From Pseudarthrobacter raffinosi (GTDB lineage: Bacteria > Actinomycetota > Actinomycetes > Actinomycetales > Micrococcaceae): a stretch of DNA of 64,000 nucleotides. The position numbers and the translations under genes are program-made. This document shows, piece after piece, positions 33,106 through 41,737 of this stretch. The notes under the pieces are model-generated. The model did no database searches, had not been told where the DNA came from, and was given only the letters and a program-made list of their open reading frames with translations. The stretch lies in the NCBI RefSeq assembly GCF_023913735.1, contig NZ_JAMXBH010000003.1, positions 183,072-247,071 of the forward strand, written 5' to 3'. How positions within the stretch are numbered: position 1 is the first letter of the stretch; every line of letters begins with the position of its first letter.

Positions 33106-34299
33106 TCATCCGGAGAATGCGGAGATCCCGGTGATGTCGCGGCCGATCAGCAGCGACTGGATGGAGTCCGTTCCCTCGTAGGTGTGGACGACTTCCATAT
33201 CGGTCATATGGCGCGCCACATGGTTCTCCAGCAGCAGCCCGTTGCCGCCCAGGATGTCGCGGGCTTCCTGGCAGATCCAGCGCGCCTTCTGAGCGGTGTG
33301 CATCTTGGCCAGGGACGCCATCGGGCCGGTCATCTTCCCCTGGTCGGCGAGCGCGGCCAGCCGAAAGCAGATCAGCTGCATGGCGGTCAACTCGGCCAGC
33401 ATGTTGGCGAGCTTGTTCTGCACCAGCTGATAACTGGCAATAGGCTTGCCGAACTGCACGCGTTCCTTCGCGTATTTCACTGCGGCCTCGTAAGCGGCGA
33501 TCCCGTGGCCCACTGATTCCCAGGAAGCACCGCCGCGGGTCGCGGTGAGCACTCGGGTGACATCGCGGAAGGAGTTCGCCTCGACGAGCTTGTTCTCCGC
33601 CGGAATCCGCAGGTTTTCGATAGTGATATCGGGCTGCAGGATCGCCCTTTTGCCGATCTTGCCGGTGATCACCTCGGCCTGGTAGCCCGCCGGGTAGGTA
33701 CCGTCGCTGTTTTTTTCCAGAATGAACGCCTTGACCTTGCCGTCCGCCTCATCCCGGGCCCAGAGCACGACGACGTCGGCGAAGCTCGCGTTGCCGATCC
33801 AGCGTTTGCGCCCATTCAGGATGTAGTGGTCACCGTCCCGGCGCGCGCTCGTTTCCAGCCTCACGGAGTCCGAGCCGTGGTCCGGCTCGGTGAGTCCAAA
33901 GGCCCCGATCTTTTCCAGCCTTGCCATCCCGGGAAGCCACCGCTGCTTCTGCTCGTCGCTGCCGAGCGTATTGATGGTGCCCATCGCCAGGCCGGACTGG
34001 ACCCCGATGAAGGTGTTGATGGAGCCGTCGCCCCGGGCCATCTCCATGGCCACCATTCCGGCAGCGAGGCGGCTCATGCCGGGGCAGCCGTAGCCTTCGA
34101 TGGTGGTGCCGACGATGCCGAGTGCCGCGATCTTGGGGACGAGGACGAACGGAAACTCCGCCCGGTCCCAATAGTCATTGATGACCGGCAGAAGGTCGGT
34201 TTCGACAAAATTACGGACCTTCTTCCGGATGATCCGTTCGTCTTCGGAGAGGAAGTCATCGACCATGAAGTAGTCGCTGTTGATCTCTTCTGTAACCAC
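33106..34299 (-). CDS. Acyl-CoA dehydrogenase, glutaryl-CoA dehydrogenase-like but lacking its carboxylate-binding Arg
   Basis: The 397-residue flavoprotein follows the glutaryl-CoA dehydrogenase subgroup: EGYGCPG, GAFGLTEPDHGSDS, KRWIGNASFADV and VVHTYEGTDSIQSL with the catalytic Glu. In human glutaryl-CoA dehydrogenase an Arg (Arg94) in the block YRSAMSVQ holds the substrate's distal carboxylate. The aligned block here is SINTFIGVQ, with Asn95 in place of the Arg, while the paralog at 37224 keeps the Arg. This enzyme therefore probably takes another acyl-CoA, perhaps a longer or non-carboxylated one. The start is GTG 34299 with AAGGA upstream. It is an operon partner of the SDR, thiolase, thioesterase and CaiB genes. 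Confidence 0.88.
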   Translation of the reverse strand: MVTEEINSDYFMVDDFLSEDERIIRKKVRNFVETDLLPVINDYWDRAEFPFVLVPKIAALGIVGTTIEGYGCPGMSRLAAGMVAMEMARGDGSINTFIGVQSGLAMGTINTLGSDEQKQRWLPGMARLEKIGAFGLTEPDHGSDSVRLETSARRDGDHYILNGRKRWIGNASFADVVVLWARDEADGKVKAFILEKNSDGTYPAGYQAEVITGKIGKRAILQPDITIENLRIPAENKLVEANSFRDVTRVLTATRGGASWESVGHGIAAYEAAVKYAKERVQFGKPIASYQLVQNKLANMLAELTAMQLICFRLAALADQGKMTGPMASLAKMHTAQKARWICQEARDILGGNGLLLENHVARHMTDMEVVHTYEGTDSIQSLLIGRDITGISAFSG

Positions 34300-34368
34300 A
34301 GTTTTTCCTTTGTTTCTGGACAGCCGGGCTCGCCGGTAGTGTTCGTCCGGTTGTTGTTTGGGTGGCGC

Positions 34369-34782
34369 TCAGACCGGCACTTCGGTGCGTAGATAGCGCT
34401 CCAGGTAGTCTCTTTCCCCGGCGTTCAGCGCGCGGGCCCTCCCGGTCGCGTCGTCGAGCGAAACCATGACCGTTGAGGCGTCCAGGACCAGATTCCCTTC
34501 CTGGTATCCGGCGTAGCCCATGGTGTAGGACCTGGCCCCGATGCGGACCACCCAGATGTGCACGTCGACATCCTGGCCAAACTCGATGGGCCGGCGGTAG
34601 TGCAGCGTCAGGGACGCCACCAGCGTGGCTGTCTCCGCGGCAGCGGCCGCGGAGGCCGCGTGGCGCCGCCACTGAATCCGGGCCTCTTCCAGCAGCGTTG
34701 CCACGCGCGCATTGTTCACATGGCCGTTGATGTCCTGATCGGACCAGCGGACTAACACCTGTGCGCGGAATTCCTCAGCCAA
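34369..34782 (-). CDS. Acyl-CoA thioesterase, 4HBT hot-dog family
   Basis: A 137-residue hot-dog protein with the YbgC/4HBT start RWSDQDINGHVNNARVATLL; the Asp in this block is the catalytic acid. LHYRRPIEFGQDVDV follows. The start is TTG 34782, inside the last codons of the CaiB gene, with AAGGAGG eight bases upstream. A longer frame to 34977 is only the shadow of that gene. It hydrolyses acyl-CoA to free acid and CoA, and may relieve CoA sequestration in the pathway. Confidence 0.87.
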   Translation of the reverse strand: MAEEFRAQVLVRWSDQDINGHVNNARVATLLEEARIQWRRHAASAAAAAETATLVASLTLHYRRPIEFGQDVDVHIWVVRIGARSYTMGYAGYQEGNLVLDASTVMVSLDDATGRARALNAGERDYLERYLRTEVPV

Positions 34783-35983
34783 CGAGCCGCACCTCCTTGG
34801 CGGCCAGCCAGGTGCGGACCAAGTCGGAGCTGGCATTGAGTTCCGGCGGAGCCAGTTCATAACTGACCGGGGTTTGGGAGAAGGCAACCGGGTGGCGCAC
34901 GGAGGGAATCCGGCGTTCGCCGTTTCCAGCCATGACGACCGGTTCCAGCCCCAGCTTCCGGGCAAGTTCAATGCCACCCCTGACGTCCTGGATGGGAGCG
35001 CATGGCAGGCCTAATGCGGAGAGGTGTTCAAACCACTCCGCCGCGGAACGCGCGGCCAGGCGGTCTTGGAGAATGGGCCGCAACTGCTCACGGTTGGCGT
35101 TGCGCTCCTGCGGGTTGCCGAAGCGCGGATCGGCGGCAATTTCGGGAATGCCCAGAGCATCGCAGAGTTTGGTGAACTGGCCGTTGTTTCCGGCCACCAC
35201 GATCAGCATTCCGTCGCCCGTAGGCATCGGCTCATAGGGGTACAGGCTTGGATGCTCGTTGCCCATGCGGGTGGGTACCACCCCGCCGGTGACGTACGCC
35301 GCGGACTGATTAACCATTCCTGACAGGGCTGACGAGAGCAGGTTCAGCTCAACACGCTGCCCTTGGCCGGTATTGTCCTTGTGGTGGAGTGCCCCCAGGA
35401 TGCCGATGCTGGCATGCAGGCCGGTGATCACGTCGAATATGGCCAGTCCGGCGCGGTATGGCTCGGTGTCCTGCCCGCCGGTGAGGTTCATCATTCCGGA
35501 CACCGCCTGGACCAACAGATCATAGCCCGGCAAGCCTGCGCCACCGGCGGTGCCGAAGCCGGTAATGGACGCGTAGATGACATCCGGGTTCACCGCGGAA
35601 ACGCAGTCGTAGTCCAGCTTGAACTGATCCAGTCCACCAGGCTTGAAGTTCTCCACGAGGACATCTGCCTTGGCGGCCAGTTCATGGGCGACTTCAAGGT
35701 CTGACTCGTCCTTGAGGTCCAGCACAATCGAATGCTTGTTGCGGTTGACCGACAGATAGAACGTGGCTTCGTCTTCACGGACGGGCGGCTTCCAGCCGCG
35801 GGTGTCATCGCCGTGCGGGCTTTCGACTTTAATCACCGTAGCCCCCATGTCCGCCAGCAACATGGTGCAGTAGGGCCCGGCCAGGACGCGGGTGAAGTCC
35901 GCAACCACCAGGCCGCTCAGCGGCCCGCTGCCGGAGCGGCCGAAAGCCTGGTTCAGCCTTGATGCAGCGTCAGTTCGATTCAT
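34775..35983 (-). CDS. CaiB/BaiF family (class III) CoA-transferase
   Basis: The 402-residue protein has VVADFTRVLAGPYCTMLLAD at the start, NRNKHSIVLDLK, and the catalytic Asp155 in LPGYDLLVQAVSGMM, which forms a mixed anhydride in this family. It moves CoA between acids. In Pseudomonas a class III transferase (GcdG) works with glutaryl-CoA dehydrogenase and a LysR regulator in glutarate breakdown. Here the same three families lie together, so glutarate or a related dicarboxylate is a reasonable substrate (inference). GGAAGG lies before ATG 35983, and a LysR-type element lies 53 bases upstream. It heads a five-gene operon. Confidence 0.9.
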   Translation of the reverse strand: MNRTDAASRLNQAFGRSGSGPLSGLVVADFTRVLAGPYCTMLLADMGATVIKVESPHGDDTRGWKPPVREDEATFYLSVNRNKHSIVLDLKDESDLEVAHELAAKADVLVENFKPGGLDQFKLDYDCVSAVNPDVIYASITGFGTAGGAGLPGYDLLVQAVSGMMNLTGGQDTEPYRAGLAIFDVITGLHASIGILGALHHKDNTGQGQRVELNLLSSALSGMVNQSAAYVTGGVVPTRMGNEHPSLYPYEPMPTGDGMLIVVAGNNGQFTKLCDALGIPEIAADPRFGNPQERNANREQLRPILQDRLAARSAAEWFEHLSALGLPCAPIQDVRGGIELARKLGLEPVVMAGNGERRIPSVRHPVAFSQTPVSYELAPPELNASSDLVRTWLAAKEVRLVG

Positions 35984-36036
35984 GTCATGCCTTCCGGTTT
36001 GTGCTCCACATCACCAACTGTCGCAAACCCATTACT

Positions 36037-36049
36037 TCGCGTCCAATAC
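36037..36049 (-). promoter_or_regulatory. LysR-type element, copy 2 (between CaiB-type and lysR genes)
   Basis: The minus strand reads GTATTGGACGCGA, the core shared with the elements at 30945 and 37127, directed toward the CaiB gene 53 bases away. The flanking ATACGTAT makes the site partly palindromic. It lies in the divergent promoter region of the LysR gene, the classic place for an LTTR site. Confidence 0.6.
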
Positions 36050-36153
36050 GTATTCCGGCCCTGTTTGATGCATAAATCGCAACAAACACCTTGGTCACGC
36101 TATCCCCGCGCCGCCACGGAAAGAGCGTATTGATGCGCAATCGTTTCTAACGT

Positions 36154-36182
36154 TTGACGCTTCTATGTGCCTGACGCATAAT
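36154..36182 (+). promoter_or_regulatory. Near-consensus sigma-A promoter for lysR; leaderless transcript likely
   Basis: TTGACG (36154-36159) and CATAAT (36177-36182) are separated by exactly 17 bases; each matches the vegetative consensus at five of six positions. The start site would fall at about 36189-36191, on the ATG of the LysR gene. That gene has no Shine-Dalgarno, so a leaderless mRNA is likely. Confidence 0.65.
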
Positions 36183-36190
36183 TTCCCGGT

Positions 36191-37093
36191 ATGGAGATTC
36201 AACAGATCCGCGCCTTCCTGGCCGTCGCCAAGGAACTGCATTTCGGGCGGGCCGCCCAGCAGCTGCATATGGCTCAGCCGCCAGTCAGCCGCGCCGTTCA
36301 GAATCTGGAACGGGAGCTCGGCGCCGCCCTTTTTGAGCGCAGCACACGCTCTGTCCGGCTGACCCCGGCAGGCGAGGCTCTGGTCCAGCCGGCGACGGAT
36401 ATTCTCGATGCCTGCCGGCGGGCCAGGACCATGGTGGCCAATGCCGGCAAGGGCGAGACCGGACGCGTGCGGGTGGCTTTCGCCGGAGCGTCGTCGCACG
36501 TCATGGTCGGAAAGCTGGCAAAACTGGTCCGCAAAACCCACCCGGGCATCGACTTCGAGCTGTACAGCTCCAATTTCGCCATTCCGGCCCTGGACAAAGT
36601 GGCCAACGGTGTCATGGAAATCGGCCTGGGAAGGTGGAATTTCATACCGGCCGCCCTCAGCTCCCGGGTCATTGCCAATGAAAGACTCGTCATAGCCGTG
36701 CACGCCGGCCACCCGCTGGCCGGGCGGGCGTCCGTGCGGATGGCTGACTTGGCCGGCGAGCCATTCGTGACCCTGCCGGCGGATCCCGGCGCCGTCCTGC
36801 GCGACCACCTCCTCAGGCTCGCCAGCGATGCCGGGTTCCTGCCCTCGATTGTGCAGGTGGCCCCGGATTCACTGACGCTGGTCTCACTGGTGGCCGCTGA
36901 AATTGGGGTGGCGATGACCGTTTCTTCCGTTGCGGAGAATATCCACTATCCGGGCGTGTTGTTCCTGCCCCTGGAGGACCCCACGGACCCCGTCTTGCTG
37001 CGGATGATTTGGCGCAAGGACAACAACAGCCCTGCCCTCCGTGAGGTCCTGAGGCTTTCTGAAATTGCGCTGCCAACGCCGGAACTCGAATGA
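36191..37093 (+). CDS. LysR-family transcriptional regulator
   Basis: A 300-residue LTTR: the N-terminal helix-turn-helix (FLAVAKELHFGRAAQQLHMA, then PPVSRAVQNLERELG), linker helix, and effector-binding domain from about residue 90. Of known LTTRs, the family members beside aromatic or dicarboxylate genes (CatR/BenM type, GcdR) are the closest by context. It diverges from the CaiB operon and precedes the glutaryl-CoA-type dehydrogenase. Three copies of a GTATTGGAYNCGA element before these two units and the tct operon suggest one regulon. The inducer is probably a CoA ester or dicarboxylate. There is no Shine-Dalgarno; see the promoter entry. Confidence 0.9.
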   Translation: MEIQQIRAFLAVAKELHFGRAAQQLHMAQPPVSRAVQNLERELGAALFERSTRSVRLTPAGEALVQPATDILDACRRARTMVANAGKGETGRVRVAFAGASSHVMVGKLAKLVRKTHPGIDFELYSSNFAIPALDKVANGVMEIGLGRWNFIPAALSSRVIANERLVIAVHAGHPLAGRASVRMADLAGEPFVTLPADPGAVLRDHLLRLASDAGFLPSIVQVAPDSLTLVSLVAAEIGVAMTVSSVAENIHYPGVLFLPLEDPTDPVLLRMIWRKDNNSPALREVLRLSEIALPTPELE

Positions 37094-37126
37094 GAAACTA
37101 ATGCTCCGAACGGATTAATAGCGCCG

Positions 37127-37146
37127 CCATTTGGTATTGGATCCGA
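37127..37146 (+). promoter_or_regulatory. LysR-type element, copy 3 (before glutaryl-CoA-type dehydrogenase)
   Basis: CCATTTGGTATTGGATCCGA, identical to the element at 30945-30964 except for one base, lies 77 bases before ATG 37224 and points toward it. It sits just after the LysR gene stop (37093), so the dehydrogenase has its own regulated promoter. Confidence 0.65.
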
Positions 37147-37223
37147 GCATAAATTGCTGTCAGAGTGAACGGGGGCGAACGCAAACCGACGCCCTTCAGG
37201 CCGTCACTGTCGGAGGATCAAAG

Positions 37224-38453
37224 ATGAGCGTCACACCAGAAACCCTGTCCGAACCGGAACTGCAGACCGTTTCCGCCGCTGCCGGCCCTGCCGGCGAGAT
37301 CCGCTCGGACGTGCTGGATCTGCAGGGGCTGCTCAGCAGTGACGAGCTGAAGCTACGGGACACCGTCCGCCGGTTCGTGCGCGAACGCATCAAGCCAAAC
37401 ATCAAGGACTGGTACGAAGCTGCGCACTTCCCGGTAGAGATTTCCCAAGAGATGGGTGCCCTCGGGCTCTTGGGAATACATCTGAAGGGTTACGGCTGCC
37501 CGGGCCGGTCCGCCGTCGAATACGGTTTAGCGGCGATGGAACTGGAAGCCGGAGACTCCGGGCTGCGGACGTTCGTCTCGGTCCAGGGCTCCTTGGCGAT
37601 GAGTGCCATCCACAAATGGGGTTCGGAGGACCAGAAGAACCACTACCTGCCCGGCATGGCTAAGGGTGAAATCATCGGCTGCTTTGGCCTCACCGAACCC
37701 ACGGCCGGCTCGGATCCGTCCAGCATGCAGACCTTCGCCCGCCGCGACGGCAACCAATGGGTCATCAACGGCGCGAAACGGTGGATCGGCCTGGCCTCCG
37801 TCGCGCAGATCGCCGTCATCTGGGCCGCTACGGAGAACGGCGTCCGCGGATTCCTGGTTCCCACTGACGCTCCCGGTTTCACCGCCACACCGATAGAGCC
37901 AAAGCTCTCCATGCGCGCATCGATCCAATGCGATATCACCCTCGAGAACGTCACTGTGGACGACGCCGCCAGGCTGCCAGGCGCCGAGGGCCTCCGCGGC
38001 CCGTTCTCCTGCCTGAATGAAGCCCGCTACGGCATCATCTGGGGCGCCATGGGTGCCGCCAGGGACAGCTACGAGCAGGCCCTGGACTACTCACTTGAGC
38101 GGATGCAGTTCGATAAACCGCTGGCCGCCTACCAGATCACGCAGCAAAAGTTGGTGAACATGCTGCTGGAAATCCAGAAGGGCACGCTGCTGGCGATCCA
38201 CACCGGCCGGCTCAAGGATGCTGGCACCCTTGCGCCCGTACAGATCTCCGTCGGCAAACTCAACAACGTCCGGGAAGCCATCAAGATTTGCCGCGACGCC
38301 CGCGCCATCCTCGGCGGCAACGGCATCACACTGGACCATTCGCCCCTGCGCCACGCCAACAACCTGGAGTCTGTCCGGACCTACGAAGGCACCGACGAGG
38401 TCCACACCCTCATCCTGGGTAACCACATCACCGGCATTCCCGCTTTCCGCTGA
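37224..38453 (+). CDS. gcdH: Glutaryl-CoA dehydrogenase
   Basis: A 409-residue flavoprotein matching glutaryl-CoA dehydrogenase along its length: LKGYGCPG, ELEAGDSGLRTFVSVQ with Arg115 at the place of the carboxylate-binding Arg94 of the human enzyme, IGCFGLTEPTAGSDPSSM, LNEARYGIIWGAMGA and VRTYEGTDEVHTLILG with the catalytic Glu. It oxidises and decarboxylates glutaryl-CoA to crotonyl-CoA with an electron-transfer flavoprotein. ATG 37224 follows GGAGG by seven bases; the frame back to 37131 contains the regulatory element and is rejected. A 3-hydroxyacyl-CoA dehydrogenase follows 200 bases downstream. A small hairpin, CCGGCC-TGA-GGCCGG, lies between them at 38530-38544. Confidence 0.88.
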   Translation: MSVTPETLSEPELQTVSAAAGPAGEIRSDVLDLQGLLSSDELKLRDTVRRFVRERIKPNIKDWYEAAHFPVEISQEMGALGLLGIHLKGYGCPGRSAVEYGLAAMELEAGDSGLRTFVSVQGSLAMSAIHKWGSEDQKNHYLPGMAKGEIIGCFGLTEPTAGSDPSSMQTFARRDGNQWVINGAKRWIGLASVAQIAVIWAATENGVRGFLVPTDAPGFTATPIEPKLSMRASIQCDITLENVTVDDAARLPGAEGLRGPFSCLNEARYGIIWGAMGAARDSYEQALDYSLERMQFDKPLAAYQITQQKLVNMLLEIQKGTLLAIHTGRLKDAGTLAPVQISVGKLNNVREAIKICRDARAILGGNGITLDHSPLRHANNLESVRTYEGTDEVHTLILGNHITGIPAFR

Positions 38454-38654
38454 GCAGAGGATTGCGCGGCCGCCGCGGAGTCGTTGGCCGGCCTCGGCGG
38501 TACATGACTGTCACCTCATCAGACAGGACCCGGCCTGAGGCCGGTCCGCCGTCCCCCAACCGAAACATCGTTGTCCGGGACGGTTTTCCGTGCCGTAATT
38601 CTCAGCGCCGGAACGTCATGGAAATCCCCGTTGCGCACTAGGAGAAGAGAAATT

Positions 38655-39533
38655 ATGCAGATCAACAAGATTTTGGTGGTCGGAGCCGGAGCCATGGGCT
38701 CACAGATCGGCATGGTGTGCGCCCTGGCCGGATACCAGGTCACTATTCAGGATGTCGCGGCAGACATGCTCGCCGCCGCCCGGAGCCAGCTCACCGACCG
38801 GATGGACAGCAGCGTGGTCAAGGGGCGCAGGAGCCGACAGGACGCCGAGGCCGCCCTGGCGCGACTCACCTTCACCACGTCCCTGGAGGCCGGCGCGGCG
38901 GACGTCGACTTCGTGATCGAGGCCGCCACCGAGAAACTCGAAGTGAAGCGCAGCATCTTCGCGGCGCTGGGACGGGCAGCCCCGGAACACGCCATTCTGG
39001 CCACGAATTCCTCCACGCTGGGCTCCTCAAAAGTGGCCGAAGAGACAGGGCGGCCGCAACAGGTCTGCAATATGCATTTCTTCAACCCCGCCCTGGTTAT
39101 GAAATGTGTTGAGGTGGTCCGCCACGGCAAAACATCTCCGGACACCGTGGACACCACCATGAAGCTGGCGCGTTCATTGGGCAAGTCGCCCGTGCTTATC
39201 GACCGCGAGATCCCGGGTTTTGTGGCCAACAGGCTCATGGGCGCCATCCGGGACGAGGCACTCCGGCTTTACGCGGACGGCATCGCCAGTGTCAGCGACA
39301 TCGACACTGCAGCCAAGACGGCGCTGGGCCACCCCATGGGGCCGTTTGAGCTGATGGACCTGGTGGGCCTGGACGTGAGCTACCTGATCCGGCAAGCGAC
39401 CTTCGAGGAAACGCAGGACCCGGCAGACCTGCCTCACCCGGCCCTGAAGGAGCTTTACGAACAAGGGAATTACGGCCGGAAAACCGCGCATGGCTGGTAC
39501 CGATATGACCAGTCCGGAACCCGCATCCAGTAA
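38655..39533 (+). CDS. 3-hydroxyacyl-CoA dehydrogenase (HbdA/PaaH type)
   Basis: The 292-residue protein has the NAD motif VVGAGAMGSQIGMVCALAG, EAATEKLEVKRSIF, the catalytic region ATNSSTLG with MHFFNPALVMKCVEVV (catalytic His), and the C-terminal domain DREIPGFVANRLMGA and GHPMGPFELMDLVGLD. It oxidises (S)-3-hydroxyacyl-CoA to 3-oxoacyl-CoA, the step after crotonyl-CoA hydration in glutarate breakdown. The start is ATG 38655 with GGAG upstream; the earlier frame to 38571 is unsupported. A thiolase remnant lies just downstream, so the local operon once had its own thiolase. Confidence 0.93.
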   Translation: MQINKILVVGAGAMGSQIGMVCALAGYQVTIQDVAADMLAAARSQLTDRMDSSVVKGRRSRQDAEAALARLTFTTSLEAGAADVDFVIEAATEKLEVKRSIFAALGRAAPEHAILATNSSTLGSSKVAEETGRPQQVCNMHFFNPALVMKCVEVVRHGKTSPDTVDTTMKLARSLGKSPVLIDREIPGFVANRLMGAIRDEALRLYADGIASVSDIDTAAKTALGHPMGPFELMDLVGLDVSYLIRQATFEETQDPADLPHPALKELYEQGNYGRKTAHGWYRYDQSGTRIQ

Positions 39534-39573
39534 TGCGCCGGCGAAACCCGGCAGGACCACCCCACAAACCCAC

Positions 39574-39675
39574 GCAAGACCGGTCCTCAGCGTCATCATC
39601 ATGGCCTCCCCCATGATCAAGGCCGGGGCCGCTGACACTGACGTGGCTGGCGGCGTCGAGTCCACGAGCCGTGCA
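39574..39675 (+). pseudogene. Thiolase remnant
   Basis: Thirty-odd codons read ARPVLSVIIMASPMIKAGAA, then DTDVAGGVESTSRA. They align without gaps to the block after the active-site Cys in the intact thiolase at 31081 (ASGLSAIIIASQMIKSGAAD, then VVAGGVESMSRA). The active-site Cys is gone, and no thiolase sequence precedes or follows. The fragment sits where a thiolase gene would follow the 3-hydroxyacyl-CoA dehydrogenase. The rest of 39534-39988 holds a terminator (39830-39858) and the promoter of the ABC genes. Confidence 0.65.
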
Positions 39676-39829
39676 CGGCGCAATTGTCCTCGCGATCTTC
39701 GGACCCAAGACAAGGCCGAAACCCTTGGCAGTCTCCCCTCTGCAGATGCTGTTGCCCCTTCTCCCGCACCGTAGGTACTCAGGGCAGCACCACAAAAAGC
39801 AGTGATCTTTTCCGCAATCTGACGCGAAG

Positions 39830-39858
39830 GCGCCCGGCTGGGCTAACTGGCCGGGCGC
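39830..39858 (+). terminator. Terminator hairpin before the ABC exporter genes
   Basis: GCGCCCGGC (39830-39838) pairs perfectly with GCCGGGCGC (39850-39858) around an 11-base loop and is followed by TTCATAT. It ends transcription of the CoA module before the unrelated ABC exporter. Confidence 0.65.
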
Positions 39859-39988
39859 TTCATATGAGGCTTGTACGCTCTCCGAGAACCAGCACATCTT
39901 CTCCGACAGCCAAAGGTCCCGCTCCCAGCCACCGGACGTAAACTGACCTTCGCACCACATCTTGTGGACAATGTGTCAGGAGCCGCCC

Positions 39989-41737
39989 ATGCTCTGGAAA
40001 CTGCTTGTTGAATACCTGCGGCCGCACCGGCAGCTGCTGATCGCCGTCGTGATTTTCCAGCTGGCGCAGTCCATCGCGTCGCTGTACCTGCCCACCCTGA
40101 ACGCGGACATCATCGATGAGGGCGTCGCCAAGGGCAACACCGGCGTCATCCTGAGCCTGGGCGCCCTGATGCTGGCGATCACGCTGCTGCAGATCGTGTG
40201 CGCCGTGATTGCCGTGTACTTCGGGGCGAAGGCGGCCATGGGCGTGGGCCGGGACCTGCGCGGGGCCATCTTCACCAGGGTGGGGGAGTTCTCCGAGCAG
40301 GAAGTCACGAAGTTCGGTGCGCCCAGCCTGATCACCCGCTCCACCAACGACGTCCAGCAGGTCCAGCAGCTGGTGCTGATGGCCGCCACCATGATGGTTG
40401 CCGCACCCATGCTGGCCATCGGCGGCGTGATCATGGCCGTCCGGCAGGACGTGCAGCTGTCCTGGCTGATCGCCGTCGCCGTGCCCGTGCTCATGATCGG
40501 CGTAGGGCTGATCATCACCCGGATGGTGCCGCTGTTCCGGAAGATGCAGAAGCGGATCGACACCGTGAACCGGGTGCTCCGCGAGCAGCTCACCGGCATC
40601 CGCGTGGTGCGGGCGTTCGTCCGCGAGGACATCGAGACCGCCCGCTTCGCCCAGGCCAACGACGACGTCACGGACACCGCGCTGCGGGCCGGCCGGCTGA
40701 TGGCGCTCGCGTTCCCCGTGGTGATGCTGGTGCTGAACGTCTCCAGCGTGGCGGTGATCTGGTTCGGCTCGTTCCGGATCGAGGACGGCTCCATGCAGGT
40801 GGGCACCCTCATCGCGTTCCTGAGCTACCTGATGCAGATCCTGATGTCCGTCATGATGGCCACCTTCATGGCCGTGATGATCCCGCGTGCCGCGGTCTCG
40901 GCGGACCGGATCGGCGAGGTGCTGGGGACCGAATCCAGTGTGCGGCCGCCGCTGAAGCCCGTGAGCAGCGCGGTTCCGTCCGGCGGGCGGCGCCGCGGGG
41001 AGCTGGAAATGCGCGACGTCGGATTCGCCTACCCGGGTGCCGATCAGCCCGTCCTCTCCGGGATCAGCTTCACGGCCAGGGCCGGGCAGACGACGGCGAT
41101 CATCGGCAGCACCGGCGCCGGGAAGACCACCATGGTGAACCTCATGCCGCGGCTCTTCGACGCCACCACCGGCTCGGTCCGGATGGACGACGTGGACGTC
41201 CGCGAGCTGCACCCGGACCTGCTCTGGGGGCACATCGGCCTGGTGCCGCAGCGGCCCTACCTGTTCAGCGGGACCGTCCGCAGCAACCTGCAGTACGGCA
41301 AGCCGGACGCCACCGAGGACGAGCTCTGGGACGCCCTGGAGATTGCCCAGGCCCGCGACTTCGTGGAGGAGATGGAGGGCGGGCTCGATGCGCCCATCTC
41401 CCAGGGCGGCACCAACGCCTCCGGCGGGCAGCGGCAGCGGCTGGCCATCGCCCGGGCGCTGGTGAAACGGCCCGAGCTGTACATTTTCGACGACTCGTTC
41501 TCCTCGCTGGACACCGGCACGGACGCCCGGCTGCGCCAGGCCCTCAAGCGCAGCACCGCCGGCGCCACGCTGGTGATCATCGCCCAGCGGGTGTCCAGCA
41601 TCGTGGACGCGGATCAGATATTAGTGCTCGACGACGGCAGGATCGTCGCGCGCGGAACGCACGGCGAGCTGCTGGAGACGTCCGAGACGTACCGCGAGAT
41701 CGTCTCGTCCCAGCTGGCAGCGGAGGAGACGGTATGA
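39989..41737 (+). CDS. ABC exporter half-transporter (membrane plus ATPase), subunit 1
   Basis: The 582-residue type IV ABC exporter has six membrane helices in residues about 15-310, then an ATPase domain: Walker [11 protein letters not shown]-loop region [12 protein letters not shown], signature [15 protein letters not shown], and Walker [12 protein letters not shown]. The Walker B is followed by Asp-Ser instead of the catalytic Glu (DDS in place of DE), as in the degenerate site of heterodimeric exporters such as TM287/288 and BmrCD. The start is ATG 39989 with GGAG six bases upstream. The stop overlaps the start of subunit 2 (ATGA). It probably exports drugs or lipids; the substrate is unknown. 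Confidence 0.92.
   Translation: MLWKLLVEYLRPHRQLLIAVVIFQLAQSIASLYLPTLNADIIDEGVAKGNTGVILSLGALMLAITLLQIVCAVIAVYFGAKAAMGVGRDLRGAIFTRVGEFSEQEVTKFGAPSLITRSTNDVQQVQQLVLMAATMMVAAPMLAIGGVIMAVRQDVQLSWLIAVAVPVLMIGVGLIITRMVPLFRKMQKRIDTVNRVLREQLTGIRVVRAFVREDIETARFAQANDDVTDTALRAGRLMALAFPVVMLVLNVSSVAVIWFGSFRIEDGSMQVGTLIAFLSYLMQILMSVMMATFMAVMIPRAAVSADRIGEVLGTESSVRPPLKPVSSAVPSGGRRRGELEMRDVGFAYPGADQPVLSGISFTARAGQTTAIIGSTGAGKTTMVNLMPRLFDATTGSVRMDDVDVRELHPDLLWGHIGLVPQRPYLFSGTVRSNLQYGKPDATEDELWDALEIAQARDFVEEMEGGLDAPISQGGTNASGGQRQRLAIARALVKRPELYIFDDSFSSLDTGTDARLRQALKRSTAGATLVIIAQRVSSIVDADQILVLDDGRIVARGTHGELLETSETYREIVSSQLAAEETV

Noticed and set aside
39860..41233. His/Asp-rich antisense frame over the ABC gene
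   Set aside because: Low-complexity translation typical of the opposite strand of a GC-rich gene; overlaps a terminator and promoter.
40198..41733. An open frame running more than 500 codons across the first ABC exporter gene and joining subunit 2
   Set aside because: It is a shadow of the high-GC first ABC gene (Arg/Gly/Ala-rich translation, no domains); the real subunit 2 starts at 41734 with a Shine-Dalgarno and ATGA overlap.
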